Below are positions 46,851-57,799 of a DNA stretch of 64,000 bases, piece by piece. The notes under the pieces are model-generated. The model searched no databases. It saw nothing but the letters and a program-made list of their open reading frames with translations, and was not told the origin of the DNA. Positions within the stretch are counted from its first letter, which is position 1, and each line of letters opens with the position of its first letter. The position numbers and the translations under genes were made by a program. Location: positions 14,069,880 through 14,133,879 of the forward strand of contig CM044960.1 of NCBI GenBank assembly GCA_024516035.1, in the 5' to 3' direction. The DNA comes from Bactericera cockerelli (Eukaryota; Arthropoda; Insecta; Hemiptera; Triozidae).

Positions 46851-49660
46851 CCTGCTTTCTAGTACGTTTCAGAGGAGATAAGTGAATGGGTGAGTAGAAG
46901 AACCAGGAATGTCAAAAATCGACTTTTCAGGAAAGCAAAAATAAGACAAATATTATCATGCTAATGAGTATGCTTCCCCCACTTTAAAATCGAAAAAAAT
47001 TATACTTATAAGGGGTATTTCTCCTTCATATTCACAGAGACGATAGAAAAGAGTACATTCCTTCTTATTTTACGAAGAAAAAAAAAAAATCGATTCTTCT
47101 ACTCACCCATTCAAGTATTCGTACAAGTAGAGCTTTATTTTAGACTGTCAGCGCAAAACAGGAAGTCTCATTGTACCAAAATTAGAGCTAAAATGAAAGA
47201 AACGAGTGGGTCTAACTTCATTTTTAGGCAAATTTTGATACTACGAGACTAGATCGATCTGTATAAATATGCAAATGATTTACAGAACTGAGTATTTGTG
47301 ATTTCTAATAGTTAGAGAAGGAAGTGTTATTAAAAAAACAAACATATATGAACAGAAACATCAAGTTCTGAATACAAAATGTCGAAGCTAAGAAATTGTA
47401 TCAAAAATGCTGCCACACTTCTAAGCACGGTGTAGCAAGTTGCAGATTCAAAGGTCACGGTTCTTGTCATAACAAAGTGGCACAATCTTATGAATACTAA
47501 CTCTGATGAAAGCCCGTGTGTGTGACATAAGACGAAAAGACATCGAGCTTAACTATTGACGACGCTCAGGGAATACATTTTCTGAAGCCTATTTTCGTCC
47601 TCTTTCGCACACTTCCGCTTTCTCTCTTTCACATCATCTTTCTCCTTCATTCTGTCTCTCTCATTCTTAATTTAATCCTTTAGCTCCGAGGGATTGTTAC
47701 AGAGCAGGGCCTACTTCTTCCCCTTCATCTCAATTCAAATTTTTGTTACTTTCTCTTAGAATAGCTGAATTTTCTTCATTCATACCATGGGAGCCTTGAG
47801 GCAACAGAAAAAAAGGTTTCCTTTGCAATTCTCCCATGAATACAATTCAAAAAGATACGCACTGAACTCATCGTGCATACTTTTGAACTGGAAAATATGG
47901 GTATGTAAATATGCTGTCTTTGTTCTACGCATTGATTGTTATGCAAACATGTTTTAGATTTTCAAATGGATGGATGAAGAGTTAGTAGAAAACATATTTC
48001 AGGAAATGATAAACGAAATATAAGAAACTAATCAGAAAACAGAGAGGAAAGATAATTACGAATAAAGAGGCATTTCATCTTTTTAACGAGAAAAACATTT
48101 GGCATTGTGAGAGAAAACACTTCCTTCTCTAACTATTAGACGTCGCAGAAGAATATAGCCTGACCTTGGAAAGCCACATGAAAAAGAATCCCCCGGCGAG
48201 ACGGCCAGTAGTGGGTTCAACCACACCAGGGGCATTCTCTTCCACTTGACTTCCACTCGGCTAAGCACACATTTTCCACTCGGCCACACGCCTGACGCCA
48301 CAGCTCTGTATAATTCTCACAAAGGCTACTCTGGAAAATCCCTTTTCTATTTTTTGCTGATGACGAGATCCCCTTGTTGTGATGCCGCGCACGTCCCGGC
48401 CCCTGCGGCTATCCCTGCATTCCACGCCGCCCCGCCCCCGCCAGCTTATCCTCCTAGAGAAAGGAAAATAAAAACAAAACCAAACAAAGATAATATCAAC
48501 TTTGGACAGCGATTCTCAACTGGATATCTGCCCCATTTGTGGTCATGATTATTTCATTCAAATAGGAAATTTTTTTCTCTTTCATCTGTGTCTAGAAACC
48601 AAGGGAGTGGTGACCCTGTTTTCGATCCAACTTCGCAAATGCTGCAACACACCAAGGATGTTTTTAGTACAAAAAAAAAGTTATTAAATGCTATCAGTCC
48701 ATGTTGATCTCCTATAATAAATAGAACAATTAGTCACTGGGGAGCTGACTACAAAGCTTTCGTAGGTTATCAAGCACTTCTATACATGTACATATATTGT
48801 ATACCCTTCATATGTATAGCTTTGTACAAGGTACAACTTAATTAAAAATGGAGACAACCAATAAATCTCTGCCCGGTTATGTTTGAGTGTTTCCATGTTC
48901 CCCATACATTAAATCTCCATAAGTAGAAGCTGCTAACCAACATGTGGGTGGGAATTTTCTATCAATCTAGGTCAATTTGAGTAGAGTCAGAAGTAGCAAG
49001 TAGACTCTTTGATGTTCAAATTGAAGGGAATGCCCAAATTAGTCCTTTCATCCTTTCCTCCAGGCGGACCCAAGTGCAATCATAATCAATCCTCATACTT
49101 ATGGCTTGTTATGTCGTTTCCATTAAGCTGAAGGGAATGACGTACTTCCACTTTTTCCTAAACTGCCCAAAATATAGCCTGAACTCCTTATTATTTGCTT
49201 GGGGTTGTGTTATGTATCATGTGATATGAGATGGTTCATGTCGTTATTATAGCGATTTTAAGTCCCTGTTTTATCAATTACAGTAAAGTGGGTGATAATT
49301 CTGTGATTAGCCGTAATCAGCTGATTAGTGCTTATCAGAATCTTATCGCCGTGTTCAATGTAATTGATAACGCCCCAAGTGGAAAGCACATTTTCTTCAC
49401 TTTTCTTAACGTCACAGGTTATTTTAGACGATGCGTTGCTCTCCATTCGCCCTTGTTGAATCGAGAAGTCAGCATTGTCACAAGGTTTTGAATTTGAACT
49501 ATTACAGAAAATTGAATGGAATCATGGAAAATTAAAGGTTTTAGGAATTTTCAAATTCCCATTTAGAATTTATTTCTGTCTTGCACAACAGATACTCTGT
49601 TTTGTTCATCCTGCAATAATGTGACTAAAGAGTTCCTTTACTCTCACAGTCTAAGCAATG
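46842..49660 (+). other. Intron between exons 2 and 3, left part
   Basis: AT-rich with a GC-richer patch at 48360-48450 that has no cadherin-like frame. No other exon recognised. Confidence 0.5.
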
Positions 49661-49672
49661 TCTAATTTTTTT

Positions 49673-49815
49673 TGTTCAGTAGCTTGATCGATGAGGCAGC
49701 GGACTTGTAACCTGGAGGTCGGCGGTTCAAGTCCCGGTTTCAGCGTGGATTTAGTAAAGCGAGTTTGAGTAGTTGTGATATCATGAAAGCGACTAACACA
49801 AATATGATAACTTTT
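49673..49815 (+). mobile_element. SINE family B, near full length
   Basis: TTCAGTAGCTTGATCGATGA, GCGGACTTGTAACCTGGAGG, GGTTCAAGTCCCGGTTTCAG, GTTGTGATATCATGAAAGCG and AAATATGATAACTTTTT match 60523-60666. Confidence 0.9.
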
Positions 49816-49907
49816 TCCAACTTTTCCAAAATTTTTTTTAAATAAAATAACTTTAAAATTGAATCGACAATGTTTCCTTATTTTAAAATAAGCACTGTAC
49901 AAACAGT

Positions 49908-50296
49908 AATGGCCTCAGCCAACTAGTAGTAGCTAGTCCTCACCCCTCCTCCCTTCCCCTTCCCCAGGCCTCAGCCAACTAGTACCTAGTCCTAACCCCT
50001 CCTCCCTTCCTCCCTTCCTCTCCCCCAGACCTCAGCCAACTAGTAGCTAGTCCTCACCCCTCCTCCCTGCCTCTCCCCCAGGCCTCAGCCAACTAGTAGC
50101 TAGTCCTCACCCCTCCTCCCTTCCTCTCCCCCAGGCCTCAGCCAACTAGTAGCTAGTCCTAACCCCTCCTCCCTTCCTCTCCCCCAGGCCTCAGCCAACT
50201 AGTACCTAGTCCTCACCCCTCCTCCCTTCCCCTCCCCCAGGCCTCAGCCAACTAGTAGTACCTAGTCCTCACCCCTCCTCCCCTCCCCTCCCCCAG
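49908..50296 (+). repeat. 53-bp minisatellite carrying copies of the exon 3 splice acceptor
   Basis: Unit: GGCCTCAGCCAACTAGTAGC, TAGTCCTCACCCCTCC, TCCCTTCCTCTCCCCCA. The end of the unit is the exon 3 pyrimidine tract and AG; its start resembles the first exon bases (GCCTCA). AG|GCCTCA or near copies precede 49968, 50029, 50082, 50135, 50188 and 50241; the true site is 50297. Confidence 0.93.
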
Positions 50297-50517
50297 GCCT
50301 CATCAGCACCACGGGCCGCAAGCTGGACCGCGAGAACCAGGCCGAGCACGTGCTGGAGGTGACGGTGACGGATGACGGCCCCCCCGCCGCCCTCTCCTCC
50401 ACCACACGGGTCATCATCACCGTGGAGGATGTCAACGACAACGCGCCCGAGTTCGAGCAGAGCTTCTACCACATCAGCATCCCCGAGACCAGACACCGGG
50501 ACGAGCCCTTGGCCCAG
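50297..50517 (+). CDS. kug: Cadherin exon 3, Fat-like (partial gene)
   Basis: A 221-bp exon: two bases finishing the split Gly codon plus 73 codons, ending in phase 0 at CAG|GTGAGT. It completes the repeat begun in exon 2 (GLISTTGRKLDREN, then HVLEVTVTDDGPP) and contains a canonical linker VEDVNDNAPEF, then the start of the next repeat (FYHISIPET, EPLAQ). The order SGLI...RKLDREN...EHVLEVTV is typical of Fat-like proteins. The codon bias is strongly GC3, unlike the surrounding DNA. Expected continuation is the DRD part of the next repeat, which exon 4 does not supply. Confidence 0.9.
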
Positions 50518-50531
50518 GTGAGTTCTGGAAT

Positions 50532-50784
50532 TCCTAGCCTCCTGAGACCTGAGTGTTTTTTTCTTTTTACTGGATATAGACCGAACGTTTTAATTGTAGA
50601 ACATTGAGTTTTACTTCATACAGACCTGAAGGTTAGAATTTTTTTCCATGCATATAGACCGAGGCGATCTACTCCTAGAACATTATTTTGAACATGTTCG
50701 GTAAAAAAATTAAAGACACTCAGGTTTATATTGAGGAGATTTCAATGTTCTACCAGTAGAACTTCAGGTCTCAGGAGGCTAGAG
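50532..50784. repeat. Inverted repeat near exon 3 donor
   Basis: CTAGCCTCCTGAGACCT just after the donor (50535-50551) recurs inverted as AGGTCTCAGGAGGCTAG at 50766-50782. It could pair in the pre-mRNA. Confidence 0.8.
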
Positions 50785-50794
50785 GAAAGGGATC

Positions 50795-51205
50795 TGTTTG
50801 TTTCCTGGAATTCCTAGAGCAAAGGGATCTGTTTGTTTCCTGGAATTCCTAGAGCAAGGGGATCTGTTTGTTTTCTGGAATTCCTAGAGCAAGGGGATCT
50901 GTTTGTTTCCTGGAATTCCTAAAGCAAGGGGATCTGTTTGTTTCGTGGAATTCCTAGAGCAAGGGGATCTGTTTGTTTCCTGGAATTCCTAGAGCAAGGG
51001 GATCTGTTTGTTTCCTGGAATTCCTAGAGCAAGGGGATCTGTTTGTTTCCTGGAATTCCTAGAGCAAGGTGATCTGTTTGTTTCCTGGAATTCCTAGAGC
51101 AAGGGGATCTGTTTGTTTCCTGGAATTCCTAGAGCAAGGGGATCTGTTTGTTTCCTGAAATTCCTAGAATAAGGGGATCTGTTTGTTTCCTGGAATTCCT
51201 ACAAA
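50795..51205 (+). repeat. 35-bp minisatellite, about 12 copies
   Basis: Unit: AGAGCAAGGGGATCTG, TTTGTTTCCTGGAATTCCT. The portion TCTGGAATTCCTAG or its near copy also occurs at the very start of this intron (50523-50537), so the array seems to derive from sequence next to the donor. Confidence 0.92.
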
Positions 51206-54067
51206 GGCAGATCCCTTCGTTCTAGGAATATCCATATCCAGGTTCGACTGTATAAATTACCAATATTAAAAATATTTGGGGTATTCCTAGAATCTGCCTT
51301 TGTTTCCTATAATTATAATTTAGATTTTTTTAATTATCAATATAAAAAAAGTATTTTTTTTTTCAAAAACGAACACAGTACTTCAGATTTCTAATATTAG
51401 AAATTTCTTGCAAGTAATTAAGTTTGTCCTAGAATTTGCCTTTCTCTCCTCGGATTAGAATGTTGATTTAGTTCATTTTATAGGATAGGAATTTTCAATA
51501 TTAAAATCAATTATGTGTTTCCTGAAATTCACCTGTTTTTTCTACAGTCTCGAATCATGTGATTGAATCGCAATTTACCAGTTAACAGCGTTTTATATTT
51601 ATCAGTTTCCCGCTAAGTCTAACATGTTGCAGCAAGTCAAATCATTTCTCCCACGTTTCCACAAGAAGGCATCCCCCGCGCTATTATAGAAGAAGCTCTT
51701 GATATTTCATCATAAAATATGCTAATAGACAGGAAAGTAAAGGAAGGAATATTATTAAAAAAACTGGAAACATGCTTTTCCATATTTTATTTCCCGCTTC
51801 TTCCAGACTCCTCCCGATTCAATTTCTTCGCTTTTGAGTTTCTCATTCACCATTACCGTAACCCATATTTTCCGTCTTGACCCTTTTTAAGCCCTTTATA
51901 TCCCAGGAAATAAGAGTTGTAGCCCTATCCGTGATCCATTAATATTAAAACGAACTCTCTTTATCAATCCTCGGCAATGTATATTGGATGTAAAACCTTT
52001 TATACTAGTGTAAATAATGGAATTCTCTGTGCTTTTCTGTTTTACTTTAATCTCTTTTCTTGCAAAAAGTCTATAGGCATAAAGAACTCCTCTCTTTCTT
52101 TTCACACACAACCGTGGTCACTATTGATTTTTTCAAGTCATGATCCCAAAGCAGCCTGTTAGAATAGCATAGAATATTTCATTATACTCAAATTTTCATG
52201 ATAAGCTACACACAAATTGACTAAACATTTTGTGGGCTTGTTTGTTTTCCTCTGTTCTTCTTTGTCATAGATCTCAATTACATAGTCATTAATGGGTTAA
52301 TCATATCTTGTTCTTGAACACCAACAATAAATATTTATTTGCATATTTTTAAGGCTCATCCAGAAGCTATTTTTTCTTCATTAAGTTTTTTTTTGCTCTA
52401 CTACCTTATAACAGACATTTAGTTTTCAATTATTATGCTCTTTTATATTGTATGAATGTCAATATGTCATAAAAAAATATTTCATGCAAAAATAATGCTG
52501 CGTAGGCTACATATTTAATTTTATGTAATTCAATTTTACCCCACCATAGTGTTGTGTATTGTTTACTAACTACTGCACTTACTAAACATTCTTGTTCTAC
52601 ATTAAACATACACATGCAGTTAGTCCCAATTTCCAGTCTCATTATTTTCCCCTTTATCTTGTGTACAGCACACTCCTGGTGGTATCAAAGATTTGGCTTT
52701 TCTTGGTAGAGCAGGATCCACTCAAATAGTTATGAGCTATTATTCCATGAACGAAATATGAGTTGCCTTGGTTCTAACAATGTCATTGGATAAGGGCACG
52801 CCCAAGTGTGAATCAAGAGCAAAGTTATGCTTTTAATTAATTTAACTTATAAGTTTAAATAATACTGTACAAGTTCTAGCACCTAGCATGTTTGTTGCGG
52901 CAGCCTGGACGAAGCTCGCGATAATCTACTTTGTGTTCTTGGTTAGGTTCCTATTTGTTCGGCTACATTAACTTTTATAGCTTTCTTAAGTAATTCTTTC
53001 TTTCTCTTCTTTCTCGGCTTTCGTATTAAACATGATGGCGCTTTTTTCTTAACTGCCTAGCTAAGATTTTACAACGTTCTTTTTTTCTCGTATTAAAATT
53101 ATCATTATTTTCTTGTTACTTGGTGGTTTTAATGACATTTCTTTTACTTACTTCACAACAGTCTCATTCTATACAACACACTCGTACTCGTGTAATATTC
53201 TTTTATGTCTTGATAGAATTGCTAGCAGAGTTTCAGAATATTTGCTTTTCTTCTAGATTGTTGGCGCAATGTTGAAATCTAAGTAAGTAGTATCAATATT
53301 ATGTGCTGACAAATGTTCAGCATAATTCCGTTGATGGTTTATTTTAAACTTGTTAGGATTCGCAGGGACCAGGGCCTGTATACGTGTAGTATACGAGTAG
53401 AAATATGTAAAGCTGATCAATTTTGTAACTGTTGAAATACTCTTCTATGTAATGTCCACTTTTTGTGGGTAAAACATAAATAATTCCTGAGAGGTAACAT
53501 TACTATGCTCTTGACTTAAAAATTCTTGAATGCCGTGAAGCAAAAATATTGGTGTGGATTTACACTTAAGTATCAGAATCTGTCACCCAAGGGTAACTCA
53601 AATTCAGCCCTGTAAACAATTTTAAGCTGCCACCTACTGATTTCTTGTCAGGACAATTTCTTGTAGGCGGATAAATCCTGCTTTCGTAAGAGTCCTTTGC
53701 TTAGAGTGCTCTCATTTTCTATTGTTGTGTTATTATTGCTGCCAGTGATGTTTTCATTTTTGCAAGGCTGTTCACTTTTCTCATGTGGAAAGTTTTTTTT
53801 AAACGAGATTTTATTTTCCTGGTTTCTCCTATCGTTAGATATTATTTGCATGTAGGAGGTACCTAACTACCTAGGGGCTCTATACTTTTCACCAGTTAGG
53901 ATGACGCTTTACGATATCTTTGAAAGTGACGAAGTTTAATTTTGTTTCATTCCATATCATGAATTGGCTGAACAATCGTATCTAGATAAAATTAATTTTA
54001 ATGTGTTTCCTAAGAATTTTGATATTTTGTATTTGAGTTCTTAATATTATTAGATATATTTTTAATG

Positions 54068-54070
<3 letters not shown>

Positions 54071-54101
<31 letters not shown>
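54071..54101. repeat. T homopolymer (about 31)
   Basis: Uninterrupted T-run; assembled length may be inexact. Confidence 0.9.
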
Positions 54102-54105
<4 letters not shown>

Positions 54106-54811
54106 ATGTGGTTCTTTAATATTAAGATACTATTAAGTAAACTCCAACTATTTTCCTGGCATTGCTGGTGCATTACTTATCCGGTATGCATTTATATTAA
54201 AACAAATCAATGGCCGGGCGAATATCTTAACTACGAAATTTTAAGTTTTCATGGTCCAACCGTCCAACAGGAATGTGTATACATTAGGGTGGCCCTTAGC
54301 TATAGAGGAGGATTTTTTTCCCCAGATTTTTTCCGCTCCATCGGCAAAATATGGTTCCAATTAATATTAAAAAAATCTGGAAAAAGTTTCAGCTCGATCA
54401 AAGGTCGTTAACACGTGCCGCCGGGACCTTTAAGTTTAGATCTGCAATCGGAAGGGGCAATATACGTTTTTCAGCATAATGTTGATCCTAACTTGAAGAA
54501 ACTTCATCTCACAGAAAAAAATATAGAATGTAAAATGTATGGAAGGGTTTTCTGTTTATTATTTGGTACATAATAATTTTAGTGGGTAGCACAGCATTAT
54601 CGAGACACCTGATAATAGCATTTGTCTAAGTAACTCACTACTGTTTTTTCGTAATATTAAGTAGAAAATTAGATAACTATCGTTTTTTAGATTTTTTCTA
54701 TTTAAGTTGAAGAAAAGAACATTGAACATAATTATTGTAATAATATTCATACATTCATTCTATTAAAATAAATGCGAGATAGAAGTTCACAAATAAGTAA
54801 ATCCTGCTGTC

Positions 54812-55162
54812 CTACTTGCTATGAGTTTTCAAGAGATACTCTTTTGTTGGTTTAGGATACTGACTTTTGTGATCTTTGACAACTTGAATGACGAATTGTT
54901 TTTGGTTTTCACTCTTTGTTAGCTGATTATTGTATTCGCACATCAATTTAACTCCTCTTTCTGCTGTTTTTATTTCTACTTTTAAAACTTTAATCTTGTT
55001 ATACGCGTCTTGGAAATTTTCATTTTCTCACCAGTCAGTAGGATCTAGAGAGAGAAAAGATTTGTTTATTTGAAACCTCTCAAAGAAAACCTGCCTCTCC
55101 TCTGACACAAAAAAGTCCAGCTCCTTGCTAAGCAAGTTTAAGATCTTTAGTTTTACAACCAT
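54812..55162 (-). pseudogene. Transposase-like C-terminus, left-arm copy
   Basis: The frame reads leftwards through LLSKELDFF, EERQVFFERFQ, LDPTDW, a TGA at 55028-55030, then AERGVKLMCEYNNQL, ENQKQFVIQVV and YPKPTKEYL to a TAG at 54812-54814. The AERGVKL...QKQFxxQVV...YP pattern resembles the end of uncharacterised, transposon-borne proteins I recall from arthropods. Only the C-terminal part is present and it is interrupted, so it is not functional. Confidence 0.6.
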
Positions 55163-55429
55163 ACTTGTATTTATTTTGTTTCTTCCCCTCTTTAGTGAAG
55201 GACTTAACCATGTTAGATTTTACAACATTTGAGATATCTATCAAAAAACCCCAACCATACTGCCTCTTCACTCAAATACTAGAGATGGTTTACAATATTT
55301 TTTTATGCCACACTAGATACTCGTACTTCAAGGTCCATTTTTTGATACGCAAGAAGATTCTTAATAAATGAGAGATCTAGTCTTGGCGCTGTAATACCTA
55401 CAGGTGCAGTATACCAAGACTCAATATAA

Positions 55430-55640
55430 AGGAAAGTTAGTCTGGCTGGGGGACGTTAAACAGGGAGAAGACCAGTGTCCCGCTAGAGGACTATTAACAA
55501 AGAACAGACTAGCCAACCCTTACTTATAAAGAAAAGTCCAAGTCCTCATGATGGTTGATCGCAATGTGGTTCAGGACGAGCCAACTTTGAAATAAAGTTG
55601 GCTGGAGACCATCACTCACCCCTCCAGCTGTAGCCAAGCT
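55430..55640 (+). repeat. Dispersed repeat E, copy 2 (in foldback spacer)
   Basis: Contains GACTAGCCAACCCTTACTTA and GTTCAGGACGAGCC, related to the minus strand of 17000-17160. It also has a short hairpin, CCAACTTTGAAATAAAGTTGG. Confidence 0.5.
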
Positions 55641-55854
55641 GGCTACAACAACAATAAATAAAAGTTACAAACAAACAAATATCAAGGATGGTCTTGAGTT
55701 CTTCAGCAGTCATTAAGAACTCTTTTCTAAACTCTGGTATTTGAGTGAAGAGGCAGTAGGGTTGGTGTTTTTTGATAGAGATATCTCAAATGTTGTAAAA
55801 TCTAACATGGTTAAGTCCCTCACTAAAGAGGGGGGGGGGGGAAAGAGAAGTACG

Positions 55855-56204
55855 GTTGTAAGACTAAAGATCTTATAAACTTGCTTAGCAAAGAGCTGGA
55901 CCTTTTTCAGTCAGAGGAGAGGCAGGTTTTCTTTTAGAGGTTTCAAATAAACAAATCTTGTCTCTGTCTAGATCCTAGTGACTGGTGAGAAAATGAAAAT
56001 TTCCAAGACGCGTATAACAAGATTAAAGTTTTAAAAGTAGAAATAGAAACAGCAGAAAGAGGAGTTAAATTGATGTGCGAATACAATAATCAGCTAACAA
56101 AGAGTGAAAACCAAAAACAATTCGTCATTCAAGTTGTCAAAGATCACAAAAGTCAGTATCCTAAACCAACAAAAGAGTATCTCTTTAAAACTCATAGCAA
56201 GTAG
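55855..56204 (+). pseudogene. Transposase-like C-terminus, right-arm copy
   Basis: Inverted twin of 54812-55162, reading rightwards to TAG at 56202-56204. It shares the TGA after the DW pair (55986-55988) and has an extra in-frame TAG where the left copy keeps Glu in FFERF. The shared TGA implies the arms were copied after that mutation. Confidence 0.6.
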
Positions 56205-56329
56205 TACAGCAGGATTTACTTATTTGTGAAATTCTATCGCGCATTTATATTAATAGTATGGATGTATGAATATTATTACAATAATTATGTTCAATGTTCT
56301 TTTCTTCAACTTCAAATAGAAAAAAATCT

Positions 56330-56672
56330 AATATACAATAGTTTTCTACTTTATATTACGAAAAAACAGTAATGAGTTACTTAGACAAATGCTATTATCA
56401 GGTGTCTCGATAATGCTGTGCTACCCACTAAAATTATTATGTACCAAATAATAAAAAGAAAACCTTTATATACATTTTACATTCTATATTTTTTTCTAGT
56501 ATACGATAGTTTTCTAAATTTCTACTTAATATTACGAAAAAACAGTAGTAAGTTACTTAGACAAATGCTATTATCAGGTGTCTCGATAATGTTGTGCTAC
56601 CCACTAAAATTATTATGTACCAAATAATAAACAGAAAAACCTTCTATACATTTTACATTCTATATTTTTTTC
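56330..56672 (+). repeat. Tandem duplication in right arm, about 170 bp
   Basis: ATTACGAAAAAACAGTA, GTTACTTAGACAAATGCTAT, CAGGTGTCTCGATAATG and TTACATTCTATATTTTTTTC occur twice in succession; the left arm has one copy. Confidence 0.88.
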
Positions 56673-57236
56673 TGTGAGATGAAGTTTCTTGGAGTTAGGA
56701 TCAACATTATGCTGAAAAACGTATATTGCCCCTTCCGATTGCAGATCTAAACTTAAAGGTCCCGGCGGCACGTGTTAACGACCTTTGATCGAGCTGAAAC
56801 TTTTTCCAGATATTTTTAATATTAATTGGAACCATATTTTGCCGATGGAGCGAGAAAATTCCGACTTTCGAAAATAAGGGCCACCCTAGTATACATTGTG
56901 CAGTTTATTCATTGTATTATTCATGATTCCATTTTGAAGTTTGTACAAAAACGTATTAAAATATAGGAATAAGTTTCAAACAATAGGGAAAATACAATTA
57001 AACAATATAATGCACATGAGATCAAGTGGAACTAGAGTTGGGGATCTAAACTGAAACTTTCCGTGTCCAAATGGAATTTAAATATCATTAACATCGTCCA
57101 TTTCTCATAGTAAATTCGAATAATCATAATCTCATTTTTCCCCCTAATATTAAATTTCTAATCGTTTTTTTAACACTTTTATGACGGGTCATTCATAATT
57201 ATATGTGAAGACCATTTGTCAAATAGAATAAAAAAT

Positions 57237-57352
57237 CCTCCCAATTTGGATTTTGACCACATAATAATACGTCTTGGGCTTACTGCTGGAAAAATGGAAC
57301 ACGTCCTAGTCGGAAGTTATAAATAAGGCGATATTATTATTATCATCATATT
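57237..57352 (+). mobile_element. SINE family A, tail part
   Basis: ATTTTGACCACATAATAAT, GGGCTTACTGCTGGAAAAAT and AAGGCGATATTATTATTAT match the 3' half of 22215-22405 in the opposite orientation; the tRNA head is missing. Confidence 0.75.
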
Positions 57353-57530
57353 TAGTTGCTTGATTTAGTTCCATTTCTTTAATTCTGAATTAGCTTTAAG
57401 TGAGTACCAATGTAATTGGTTAAAGTCGATACTTGTAACGGCTTTGACTGTTTGGTATATTCACTATAATAAAATAAAATTGAAAATTAAATCATCAGAG
57501 AGATGAGCTCATGTATTTTGTGTTCCCCAG

Positions 57531-57632
57531 ACTGGGTCCGGAGAGTCGGAGGCTACTCTGGAGGTTCTGTTCGAGAACTCCACCTGGGAGAACTTCCACG
57601 AGAGCAACATCACCGGGGATTTCCTCTTCAGG
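57531..57632 (+). CDS. Cadherin-gene exon 4, possible membrane-proximal segment
   Basis: A 102-bp exon of exactly 34 codons, phase 0 at both ends, with acceptor TTCCCCAG and donor AGG|GTAAGT. The GC-rich third positions match exons 1-3. The peptide includes ATLEVLFENSTWENF and FLFR, with two NxS/T glycosylation sites (NST, NIT). It does not provide the DRD section expected after exon 3. It recalls the FENxxxExF stretch after the last cadherin repeat in Fat-like proteins. It may be a late exon brought close by missing sequence, an optional cassette, or part of another cadherin. That it is an exon is well supported; its place in the protein is not. Confidence 0.65.
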
Positions 57633-57664
57633 GTAAGTCTCTCTATTTCACTCTTCTCTAGACA

Positions 57665-57790
57665 CCCCGCCGCCGTGGTGAAGAGTTACGCACCCCTGTC
57701 TCTTAGTCTGAAGGTTGTGAGTTCGAATCTGGGCTGGTGTAGGTGAAACTCTGGTTTAGGTGAATTTTCAAAGGGGGTTTTAAAATTTTC
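57665..57790 (+). repeat. tRNA-like SINE, diverged
   Basis: CCGTGGTGAAGAGTTACGC, CTGAAGGTTGTGAGTTCGAA and TCTGGGCTGGTG form A- and B-box-like motifs, followed by a non-tRNA body. It lies just downstream of the exon 4 donor. Confidence 0.5.
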
Positions 57791-57799
57791 AAAGCTGAA

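Larger units (their letters stand above)
54285..56888. mobile_element. Foldback element 3, hAT-like (2604 bp)
   Basis: Flanked by a perfect 8-bp direct repeat GTATACAT (54277-54284 and 56889-56896). Ends are TAGGGTGGCCCTTA and TAAGGGCCACCCTA. Arms of about 1 kb are inverted copies (54285 to about 55290; about 55738-56888) around a spacer containing repeat E. Each arm carries the same decayed ORF end. The right arm also has a 170-bp tandem duplication. The 8-bp duplication and TAGGG ends suit the hAT superfamily, but other 8-bp groups cannot be excluded. Confidence 0.85.
50518..57530 (+). other. Intron downstream of exon 3
   Basis: About 7 kb with a 35-bp minisatellite, AT-rich DNA (51250-54060), a T-run, the long foldback element and a SINE-A tail. 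I saw no further cadherin-like exon here. Confidence 0.6.

Noticed and set aside
48360..48450. GC-rich patch as a missing cadherin exon
   Set aside because: No frame shows cadherin motifs, and exons 2 and 3 already join in phase.
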